Shown here: positions 57,101 to 64,000 of the stretch, piece by piece
Numbering within the stretch: the stretch's first letter is position 1
Layout: the number at the start of each line of letters is the position of its first letter
DNA from: Apostichopus japonicus
Taxonomy: Eukaryota; Echinodermata; Holothuroidea; Aspidochirotida; Stichopodidae
DNA: 64,000 nucleotides
Assembly (NCBI RefSeq): GCF_037975245.1
Contig: NC_092573.1
Span: 136,501-200,500, forward strand
Direction: 5' to 3'
Program-made: the position numbers and the translations under genes
Notes under the pieces: model-generated
Database searches by the model: none
Seen by the model: only the letters and a program-made list of their open reading frames with translations
What the model was told of the DNA's origin: nothing

Positions 57101-60100
57101 ACAAAACATTAAAAAGTGGAGATTTAAGTGAAATGATACAGGCCTTTATAGTGGTTTGAATTGACAAAACCAACCTTCTTGTTAAAACCACAAAAGTTTA
57201 GCAAAATGAAGCAAAAGTCATTAACACTTGAAAAGTTCCAAGGCTTTAAAGTTAGAATGGTCAATGTTGTCATGTTTACCAAAGCTAACATTTTTGTTTC
57301 ACAACTTTCCTAATTTCACAAAAATTAAAACATAAATGAATAAAGAAACAGAATATACAATCAGAAGCAAACATGCAGATTGCATGAACACTATGCATGA
57401 CTACCTGTCAATGCTAGCATAGAAAATCACAAGTAGACAATCAGGGGTCCATAAATCAAACAGAGCATTTCAACTAAACTAGAACAAAAAACAAGAGTCA
57501 CTGAAACACCCCCCCCCCCCACAACCAGTTGTAAAACTTCTTTGATCTGAATACAGCCCATTTATGCCTCCCCCTACCTAATTCAGTTGGGGGTGGTTTG
57601 CAATCCTCCCCTCCCCACACCTCAATCATGTGCAGGTCGCTGTTCATATACAGCTTAAACTTATTTGAATATTTGATGAGAGCAAAGAAACTGGTGACTA
57701 GAATGGGATCCCAGCGAATGATCTCAGCATTGTAGTAACTTCCGATCAGTCTTTCATTGTTAATTTACTTATGTGCAATAGAATAGAGTATAACATGTGT
57801 GTGCAATAACAAGAACATGGCTCTTCAGATGCTTTGTACGAGATGAACTTGATATATCCAAAGCGTTGAATAAGATAACATTTCCAGAATTGTTAATCTA
57901 CAGAGAAAGACTACGCAATGCTAAACAAGAAACAAGGAAGAAACTCAGCGAAGGTACTATATAAGAGGGCAGTGTTCTTAACCAAGTTAACCCCACCTAT
58001 AACTGTCTATCATGGAATTTTAACTGACTATAAATTGTTGTGAACTGCCTTACTCATCTGACATACTTGTCCCCTCCCCCACCCCCCTCCCCTCACTGGT
58101 GCTGGCATCTCTTCAAGCATGTAGACCATGACTATTAATATCTCACACTTGCAGATAAAATTTCAATGAGATACCTTTCAACACAGTCAAGAGGGGTTCA
58201 TCCTGAGGTACCCTGCATCAGATTTAGTTTCTAATTATTCACTCTTTATGCAGATATTACCTCACAACCCCAAAGCTCTCAGATATTATCTGACACGAAA
58301 GCTAGTTACATTTAGAAAGTCTCCAGAGATAAAAGGTGAAAGGATAATGTAAAGCAAAGCTGTGTTTGTAGGAGATAGAAGACAAGAAAGATCAAGTAGG
58401 TTATATGCAATGTTGCATAGTGATAACCAGGTTTATTTGTTGCATCAAGTAATGTTGATGGTTGCTATGGTAATAGTGACATGATATCAGAATGGTGAAA
58501 GTGCCAATGATATCTAGCTAAGGACTGTCTAGATCAGGGGTTATCAATATGCCGCCTTGGAAGCAAATCCTGGGGAAAAAAGGGCCCACAATTTTGCACT
58601 AATCAGCCTAATCAGGTACACAGACCCTAAAGGTCTTAGGATTGAGCACAGGCACTACTGGCCTTCTTTACAACATTGGTTTACCTAGGTATACTAAGAT
58701 ATTTTTTATTTATCTCTGGCCCTTTGCTCCAACCAATACTTTCTTCTGGCTCTCTTAAATATTTAAATGATTACATGGTATTAGGTATGACACAGTGGTC
58801 TCCAATATCAGAGTATCATAAAGTAATACAATCATTTATGTTGGTGATGTTGCAACAATGACACTGTGAACACTTCCATCTATAGTTGTGTTGAAATAAG
58901 CTTGATGGGTGTTTAAAAGGTTCAGACTGACAGGTTGTATTGAAATAGTAAAACTGAATATTTTTATAAACTTTTTTCACTTCCCAAGTTCAGTTACAGG
59001 ATGAGGAGGTCAGTAGACTGAAATGCCCTAAACCATGAAGCAGCATGAAGCAGTCTGTGCAATGAAATAACTGTCGTTGAGATCAAGTTACAGTAGAGTG
59101 GCAATACTCCTTGGAATACATGTGACTACCATATAGAAAAACTCCTGTTTTTTGGAGGTAAACTCCTGTTTCCTTTACATTGCTTTTAATGTTGATGGCT
59201 GTTGATGTTGACGACTCCAATATATTTGCATGACATAATGCTAATACCTTGTGTAATCAGTGTTTTTTTTTTTTTTTTGAAGCAAATAGTTACCGTGCTG
59301 ATTTGTGAGGCCTTGTGAATAAAATCATTCAAGGATTATATGATGACATTTGTTTTACTTTTCTTTTGTTTTAATTTTTCGGTGATAAGCAAGCTCCTAT
59401 TTTCACACAAAGTTACCTACCATGCTCACATTTTCACTACATACCGGTTCCATAAAAGTTGCATAATGCCTTGCAGTGTTACTGTCAATGTGTTTATTAA
59501 TTGTGTAAAAATGATTCCATATCTACTCACACAAACTTACCGGACATGCACACATTATTCACTACATACTGATTCCATAACATCTGAATGATGCTGTGTT
59601 AATTTCAATATCTGAGTTGACAATTTTCCATGTGAAAATACCATGTAGAGTCTTGCATGGCCTTTGTGCAGAAATTAACACACACTAACAGTGTTGCATT
59701 GTCTTAGAAACATTCAATTCCTGATGACATCTGAACATTTGAGAGCTATTGAACTAATAATGGCTATTATCTTGAGGAAGTCAGGCAGATCCCAATCTCA
59801 AATGTCCAAAATCTTCCTTCTTTTCTTTCAACAACAACAACTGTAAGACACTTTTAACAAATTCCAGAGAATCAGGGAATAGTTAATAATACCACATTAG
59901 TAAACATAAAGAAACCATGCCATCATCAAAAAAAAAATACATCTCAAAGAGGAGAAACACAGAAAGAAAAAAAAATTCTGTTTTAAACATCAATACAAAG
60001 GGGACAATCAATTGACATATTAGGCAGTCTTTGGGATCTAAAAAGATGCTTGGGAAACGGACTGTTTCTATGGTAACATCCAAACTGAATTAGGGTGTAA

Positions 60101-63100
60101 ATGACCTTTTATGGGGATAATTGTATCAATCAAGATGCAGTCACAGTATCATGCTTGGGAGTCCTTTACTCACAAACCAGGAATGCCATCAAAATCGGCC
60201 AAGTTTTGTCTGCAGCATGAAAGGAGGAAGAAATTGTGATAAAAATGACACAATGTTTGTGGGATGATTGAGTACCGATAAACGTTTGCTCCTTGTCAAT
60301 CATTTACGACTTTCAAGTACGCAGGCTGGCTCTCGGAAGAGGCAAGAGATGCTTGTCTGTGGTATAGACTATCTAGAGTTAATACTTAAATAGTGCAAAA
60401 GAAGGACAGAATAAAGAGTGAAGACCCAGAGGTAACAGAGCTCTTTCAAATAGTTGACTTTATTCTGGGTGTTTTGTTTATATATATCTCGCAGAATCTT
60501 ATATCAAGGAGCTGCTACTTGGGAACTTACTCTTCAAAAAATTCTTCTAAATCATCTTTAGGTGAAGGATTATAAACACAAAACTGTCAACAAGATCATT
60601 ACCAGTGACCCAATTGCTCTACAGGAACCATTAAACTCCCTAGAGATCATAGCAGTCTTGTCAAATTTGTCAGAATTGCTGACCCCAAATGACCTCTGAC
60701 CTCCACCCAAAACAATAGGGTTCTTGTACTCATTATAGGGAATCTACATGCAAAATATGAGAGCCAATATAGTTTACCATCTGGAGATATCTTGTTTACA
60801 AGGATTTCGAGTTTTGACCCCTCGTAACCTTAAATGAACTCTGACCTACACCAAACTGTGTAAACTGTATACACTGCATAAGGCAATGCTACCAAACATA
60901 CATGAGCTCCTCTGATGTTCAGCTCCTAGAGATACAGTGGTTTTTAGATTTTCACATTTTGCCCTCTGCTGTCCCCAATTTGACCTTTGACCTCCACCCA
61001 AAACAATAGGGTTCTTATATACTAATCATGGGGAAGTCACATGCCATATATGAGAACTGCAAAGGTTACCCATCTTGAGATATCATGTTTACAAGCTAGG
61101 GAATCACATACACACAAACACACGCAAACTTTACTGCATAGGTTACTTGGGTGTGATTCTTGAGTTGCTCCGTTGCAAGAAGATTCTGAAGTGGATGATA
61201 TAATTTCGTAAAATGTTTCAGTGATTTTCAAAATGGACAGGAAGGATATGAATAGCATGATTATCAACTCCATCTTGGAAACGCATGCAAAGCAAGTGGG
61301 TATGGAACAAGGAAAGATCAGATTTACCCTGCTTTTAATATCAAATCCCTGTGTAGAAAAGAAAACATTGTAAAGAACCGATGAAACATGTAAACAACTG
61401 CACAGATAACTTTAGAGACATCCCTAATCCATACCACCCCAATCTCTCACACCAACTTCATTTAAACTCTGTCCTAGATCCACAAGGTGACAAAGGAAAT
61501 ATTTCTGCAGACCTGTAAATCAAAGCCAGAAGACGTTACCTGACCAATCAATTTACACGAAACTCACTATCAGCCCTTTTGTCTGAAATATGTTAATTCT
61601 CTGGTTATTCAAAGCAATAAGAGCTAATTAGATCTGTTTTATTTTTGACATTTTTTTTTTTGATTTTTTTTTTTTTTTTTCAAACATTCTTCCACCAGCT
61701 TGTGTTCAGTTTGGCATTAGTCTAATAACTTGTTTTGGTCAAGAGGTACCCCATAAAGGGAAATAAAACATCATTTCTCAGATAGAAGGGCATCCAAACA
61801 AAAACAGATCCATACCGTATGCCATATTATGGTAATTTTATGACCTTACAATGCCTAAAAGTCAAGTTTTTTAACACTTCCCAGGCCAACTAAATGGAAA
61901 CTTTATTTAGCTTCTATCTGTGCATAGTTAATATTAAAGAGACCTTTTACAGTAAAGGCGTAAAAAGGGGAAATTTGCTACGTAAATAAAGGTATTTTTA
62001 GTATGAGCAAGACAGGTCTCCAAAAGAGACTAACGTAGTAGTACCTGACTGGTGGCCCAGAAAAACACACTGCAAACAATAGTTTTCTTGTTTTAGGGTA
62101 AGGTCAGGGATATTGGAATAGCCAGGAAATCTCTAAATGGATAGATGTGATGATTATGTGCATCCTCCGATAGTACGGTAGGGTGTGGCACCATCCCCTG
62201 GTTAGTCGACATACCACCACAAATGACAAATAGGGTAGAGGAACCAGGAAAACAAAATTCTATTCTAAAAGGATTAGAGGTTAAGATTTCTGTCAAGATT
62301 CTACGAAAGGGTCCAGTGCTGAGTGGAGTCTGTAGAAGTAATACTGTACCTGCCTGGCTCTTTCCTGCTGTTTGATATATTTCTAAAAAATTGCAAAATG
62401 GAATAATTTAAGAGAGCTAGCTCAGCAAATGCGGCACCCAATTCATTTCTAAGAGATTGTTCTATCAACCAGTTTTGTTGAATAAGTCTTTCTTAATGCA
62501 GTCAACCATTTGAACCAATTGCTATTACAAATGAACAGCACATAGAAGGTTCTAAAGGAAAGTTAGTTTTGGCTAAATCAAGAAAAGGCATTTTTATATC
62601 AATCACATCACCATGGAAACAGATGACATACTGTATGTTAAACAGGTTGACCTGGGCAGACAATAATTATACAAAAAAAATTTAAAGACAAAACAACTTC
62701 TGATTCCTAAAATCAAATATAGTTAATGGTATAATGTAACACATATAAGGAGGAAAACAATATATATTTTTTATTAACCCTTCATAGATTAATTGAAGCA
62801 AACTACTTTCTAGCCAAATCATTTTTCTGCCACTAAAAGCAAGGAATCTAATAGCCAGAGGTCAATCGAGATGTCATTGAGACAAATGTCCTACAAAAGC
62901 AGTTAGCTGCAAAACCTATTTTAGTTTACTACCAAACCACTACATAGACTTTCTATTTAAACAATATACTGTTTCCTAAACAAAGGCCTTAACTTAAGAT
63001 GGGATGTCCTCCCAGGATTCACTGACATAACATTGATCCTAGGACATGAACAAGACTTATTCACATGTTTCTAGTTTTAATGTTCATACAAAGTGAGATT

Positions 63101-64000
63101 ACCTCTGTTACAACTCTGCTATATGAATGGGTCAATGTACCGCCTTACGCTAAACGACGCAGTATACGATCTACTTACTTGATTTCTTCCTGCAGAGCGG
63201 TCTTAAATAGTTTCAGGAGTAGGTACTCCTCTCGCTGGTTTGCCGCGTAGTTGTACAGGGTCAGAATCACAGACTCCATAAACTTTGTGGTCTTACTCTG
63301 GGGCATCGCAAAGATGAGTTTGGCAAGGTAATTGGGGTTAGTCTGAAGTAGATACAGGAGGTTCTGGTATCCCTCTAACATTTCCCGTTTATCTTTGCTG
63401 AGGGCCTTCAGACCGGAGTAACTGCCCTCATCATCCGTGTGTAGATTACGTCCATGAGAAACCACATCCTTGGAGAGGAGAGAAATATACGATTAGGTAT
63501 GATAACAGCTAGTTGTGTTTCGTTACCAAGCTAAACCATGAGTCTTCTGATCACTCTCCATTCTATTACTCTACAAGTACATGGTCTATCTATGAAATAA
63601 TTCTTCTTGTCCAAAATGATTCAATTTTAGCTGGTAATACATATTACCAATTAATGGACATTTACTACTTTGCACTAAATCCTATATGCATGTTAGACAA
63701 CACCTCTGTTCATCTGAAATGTAAGTATCAAGTGTTATTGTTTGGTTTGATAAGTTATAAGAATGGACCATTCTTATCAGCCATCGATACACTACAATGA
63801 AATTCCATACCCCTACTGCTACAATGGACTCGACCATGATTATCAGCTATCAATATACTACAGTACAAGCAATCCCATACCCCTACTGTCAGAATGGACA
63901 AAGATGCAAAATTCTTGTCAAGACTGTTTGGTAAGAGTATGTTTCCATGGTAACCATTATCCACTGGTCTATTTTTACCTGCAGGGTAATTCTATTCTTG
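45075..64000 (-). CDS. IQGAP: IQGAP Ras GTPase-activating-like scaffold protein, 3' part (17 exons, runs off the right edge)
   Basis: Minus-strand exons join in phase to 724 C-terminal residues. Order from the edge: NRITLQDVVSHG; the RasGAP-related domain with REEYLLLKLFKTALQEEI, EIVTGNPMVIRMVVTFNRG, KLPYDVSTEQALKQEE, GNLIYYRYMNPAIVAPDAFD and RRNLGSITKVLQ; a linker with DEYSDFVNPTKPI; then the RasGAP C-terminal domain with QDIKNQRRYRQRRKQD, KFYGEQTDYYSTYIKTCLEN, DFKNVMFEI and the terminal INVNLLIYLLNKKFYGK. Every block matches vertebrate IQGAP1/2. IQGAPs bind Cdc42/Rac1-GTP through this region without stimulating hydrolysis and link them to actin and cadherin junctions. The N-terminal calponin-homology, WW and IQ parts lie beyond the window. 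Introns hold three minisatellites. Confidence 0.97.
45515..45623 (-). CDS. IQGAP: IQGAP penultimate exon
   Basis: Between tttttacag and gtaagt. It encodes FKNVMFEINPSDKAGVFIVA and AKFLGVRMDSVDLVFQ, the C-terminal beta-rich domain. Confidence 0.96.
46134..46247 (-). CDS. IQGAP: IQGAP exon, C-terminal domain
   Basis: Between tatcaacag and gtaagt. It encodes a lysine-rich start (RHSKAKESKGK), then KYNAAKLHEKGVILEIEGL, matching the family's Y-x-AA-x-LHEKGV-x-LEI motif. Confidence 0.96.
46497..46700. repeat. 44-bp tandem repeat, about 4.5 copies
   Basis: The phrase ctcactg recurs at 46507, 46551, 46595, 46639 and 46681, within an IQGAP intron; each unit carries a catgttc-like block and gtaccthctcactgctacc-like core. 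Confidence 0.9.
46867..47027 (-). CDS. IQGAP: IQGAP exon, RasGAP C-terminal domain
   Basis: Between catcatccag and gtgagt. It encodes DIKNQRRYRQRRKQDIMKMK and KTLNGLETKSKFYGEQTDYY then STYIKTCLENLAA, a long basic helix followed by the conserved FYGEQ-x-DYY. Confidence 0.97.
47700..47814 (-). CDS. IQGAP: IQGAP exon
   Basis: Between ctcgttcag and gtaatt. It encodes LPIESKKEKVKKNLPVLEEA and EMVSSKDGYQAIVNAIAQ, matching the family's K-rich helix and YQ-x-L/I-x2-IA segment. Confidence 0.95.
48226..48324. repeat. Diverged copy of the palindromic repeat found at 9974-10102
   Basis: It shares agagggcctgat, gatcctggcaggatcttct and aggatcgtaatgatg with the GRL-intron palindrome, flanked by tataaaag on both sides, but the right arm has lost its aggatcttct half, so the hairpin is shorter. 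It is in an IQGAP intron. Confidence 0.8.
48378..48478 (-). CDS. IQGAP: IQGAP exon
   Basis: Between catattag and gtaaga. It encodes EALHDELLQVRLDLNTSQDT then TLLARSQSSVEDT. The next 14 nt nearly repeat the exon end (acaccaagtaa twice), so a second GT lies just downstream; using it would bring in a TAA. Confidence 0.9.
48686..48773 (-). CDS. IQGAP: IQGAP exon
   Basis: Between gtttatag and gtaaag. It encodes TKRLLVDIVRVQSDESVLAI and LDTKATPEQ, matching TKRL-x-VD-x-IR of vertebrate IQGAPs. Confidence 0.95.
49167..49308 (-). CDS. IQGAP: IQGAP exon
   Basis: Between tctattag and gtaagt. It encodes a variable linker (GEVQGDPNSPETQQ), then KTEISFTLTNKFEIQEDDD and RLFIK, matching the family's L-x-LTNKF block. 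Confidence 0.94.
49848..49950 (-). CDS. IQGAP: IQGAP exon
   Basis: Between ctctgcag and gtaggt. It encodes LLVEHIDAVATDQSDPLHEL and LEDLGDVPGVEDML, a highly conserved block. Confidence 0.96.
50230..53346. repeat. About 3.1-kb minisatellite of roughly 80-bp units, about 38-39 copies
   Basis: Units carry gatgatctattgatta, an ATTGAT-rich middle, gagctcagatcattattgag and agtaccatgaga. Full units are 82 bp, with shorter variants lacking one attgatt step. Variant units (gcactcagattatt, agcaccatgaga, tctagatg) recur in fixed order, for example at about 238-bp spacing (50821 and 51059) and 242-bp spacing (51386 and 51628), a three-unit higher-order repeat. The array fills most of one IQGAP intron. 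Confidence 0.97.
53501..53633 (-). CDS. IQGAP: IQGAP exon
   Basis: Between atattttag and gtaagt. It encodes EFCIKVCEVDDPEDRFDIDE and YSDFVNPTKPIVFMSVSEII then DTHA. Confidence 0.97.
53700..54240. other. IQGAP intron, no feature seen
   Basis: Unique AT-rich intron sequence; nothing recognised on either strand. Confidence 0.5.
54251..54318 (-). CDS. IQGAP: IQGAP exon (68 nt)
   Basis: Between ttcttttag and gtaagt. It encodes FKGESSHLSALNEFVRKSFP and KF, matching the LS-x2-N-x-F/Y segment after the GAP-related domain. Confidence 0.94.
54370..55160. repeat. 44-bp minisatellite, about 17-18 copies
   Basis: The phrase catgggatcaaagtaccatc recurs every 44 bp (for example cacatggga at 54442 and 54486). 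Units alternate between attaaaataac and tttaaactaac spacers. It fills an IQGAP intron. Confidence 0.96.
55323..55487 (-). CDS. IQGAP: IQGAP exon, core of the GAP-related domain
   Basis: A 165-nt exon, phase 0 at both ends, after tgtccacag. It encodes IVGNLIYYRYMNPAIVAPDA and FDIVDISVEKGMTIEQRRNL then GSITKVLQTIASGKE. The YYRYMNPAIVAPDAFD stretch is the IQGAP form of the RasGAP FLR-PA motif. The donor gttagt is non-ideal. Confidence 0.96.
55975..56059 (-). CDS. IQGAP: IQGAP exon, GAP-related domain
   Basis: Between ttttgcag and gtgagg. It encodes FGIRYIAKVLRISLQERFPD and EPEEDIIK. Confidence 0.96.
56429..56569 (-). CDS. IQGAP: IQGAP exon, GAP-related domain
   Basis: Between ttttgacag and gtgagt. 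It encodes KLPYDVSTEQALKQEEVISK and INESAKVLETVTEKFLNAII then SSVDKI. Confidence 0.96.
56797..57021 (-). CDS. IQGAP: IQGAP exon, GAP-related domain
   Basis: Starts after atccttgacag. It encodes SKVDKMMEIVTGNPMVIRMV, FNRGQKGQSSLRDILQPLV and DVYKAWVNQKESETGET. An AG seven nt downstream (ttccaag) was rejected because only the upstream acceptor keeps phase and gives the family sequence EEI-x-SKVD. In IQGAPs the catalytic arginine finger of true RasGAPs is absent. Confidence 0.95.
60174..60209 (-). other. IQGAP: Candidate 36-nt microexon in the IQGAP intron
   Basis: Acceptor catgctgcag and donor gtgagt flank 36 nt that are open in the required phase, reading QNLADFDGIPGF. No homology supports it. 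Confidence 0.3.
60640..61130. repeat. Dispersed repeat with TGACCT half-sites, two internal copies
   Basis: The phrase cacccaaaacaatagggttct occurs (within a 20-base core) at about 60705 and 60997, each preceded by TGACCTYTGACCTCC, with gagatatc and gtttacaagg/ctag following both. It ends in a CA-rich tract near 61110-61130. It resembles in style, but not in detail, the element at 3736-5685. Confidence 0.75.
61328..61348 (-). other. IQGAP: Candidate 21-nt microexon in the IQGAP intron
   Basis: A very strong acceptor ttttcttttctacacag is followed by 21 nt and the donor gtaaat. The length is a multiple of three and the segment is open in the phase needed between the flanking IQGAP exons (adding DLILKA). 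No homology supports it. Confidence 0.3.
62350..62382 (-). other. IQGAP: Candidate 33-nt microexon in the IQGAP intron
   Basis: Acceptor tgcaattttttag and donor gcag|gtacag flank 33 nt. The segment is open in the phase needed by the neighbours; in another frame it would read KYIKQQERARQ. No homology supports it. Confidence 0.3.
63179..63468 (-). CDS. IQGAP: IQGAP exon, start of the GAP-related domain
   Basis: A 290-nt exon between cctctccaag and gtaagt. It encodes DVVSHGRNLHTDDEGSYSGL, KALSKDKREMLEGYQNLLYL, LQTNPNYLAKLIFAMPQSK and REEYLLLKLFKTALQEEI, nearly residue-for-residue like vertebrate IQGAP1. Confidence 0.97.
63979..64000 (-). CDS. IQGAP: IQGAP exon fragment at the window edge
   Basis: The last 22 nt of an exon encoding KNRITLQ before donor gtaaaa; it continues beyond the window. 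NRITLQDVVSH across the junction matches vertebrate IQGAP. Confidence 0.9.

Larger units (their letters stand above)
57022..63178. other. IQGAP: Long IQGAP intron (about 6.2 kb) within the GAP-related domain
   Basis: No exon is required here by homology. It holds C-rich and T-rich tracts (57510-57520, 59262-59278, 61649-61680), a half-site-rich repeat (60640-61130) and several splice-site-bounded short open segments (60174-60209, 61328-61348, 62350-62382). Confidence 0.7.

Noticed and set aside
60531..60583. Further candidate exon on the IQGAP strand with a strong donor (gaaga|gtaagt), reading DDLEEFFE
   Set aside because: In the phase set by the upstream IQGAP exon it contains a stop with either acceptor (25 or 53 nt), so it cannot be a simple cassette exon, although it would be in phase with the segment at 60174-60209 in another frame.

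Overview
This is a eukaryotic window: AT-rich, with long introns, GT-AG splice junctions and many dispersed and tandem repeats. It carries one gustatory-receptor-like gene of the kind found in invertebrate animals, plus three conserved animal genes. The receptor and the repeat style suggest a marine invertebrate deuterostome, most likely an echinoderm (a sea cucumber is my guess). That taxonomic call is inference. All gene models were built by eye from reading frame, splice-site motifs, intron-phase continuity and recalled family sequence; no search was run.

Layout, left to right. (1) 1-8500: no gene recognised. It holds an 85-bp minisatellite (about 2240-3060) and a roughly 1.95-kb terminal-inverted-repeat element loaded with AGGTCA half-sites (3736-5685). 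(2) 8519-16953, plus strand: a four-exon gustatory receptor-like (GRL) gene encoding 408 residues, with all three introns in phase 0. Its introns hold two hAT-like non-autonomous elements, a near-perfect palindrome and microsatellites. (3) 17300-23651: gene-poor, with a tRNA-derived SINE and TA microsatellites. (4) 31235-23652, minus strand: a complete nine-exon SLC24-family K+-dependent Na+/Ca2+ exchanger of 512 residues. (5) 34923-42075, plus strand: ribosomal protein L17 (RPL17) in six coding exons (183 residues). Introns 1 and 2 each hold an hAT-like element with a perfect 8-bp target duplication, and intron 3 starts with a 72-bp tandem array that copies the 5' splice site. (6) Right edge (64000) to 45075, minus strand: the 3' part of an IQGAP gene, 17 exons and 724 residues, covering the RasGAP-related domain and the RasGAP C-terminal domain through the stop codon. 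Its introns carry a roughly 3.1-kb array of about 80-bp units and two 44-bp arrays.

SLC24 and RPL17 are divergent and share an upstream region of about 3.7 kb. RPL17 and IQGAP converge. The four genes have unrelated jobs: chemoreception or ligand-gated signalling, Ca2+ transport, translation and cytoskeletal scaffolding. Nothing suggests an operon or functional cluster. The most interesting items are the GRL gene with its conserved intron phases, the repeated splice donors in RPL17, phase-neutral candidate microexons inside the IQGAP GAP-related domain, and the transposable element rich in nuclear-receptor half-sites.
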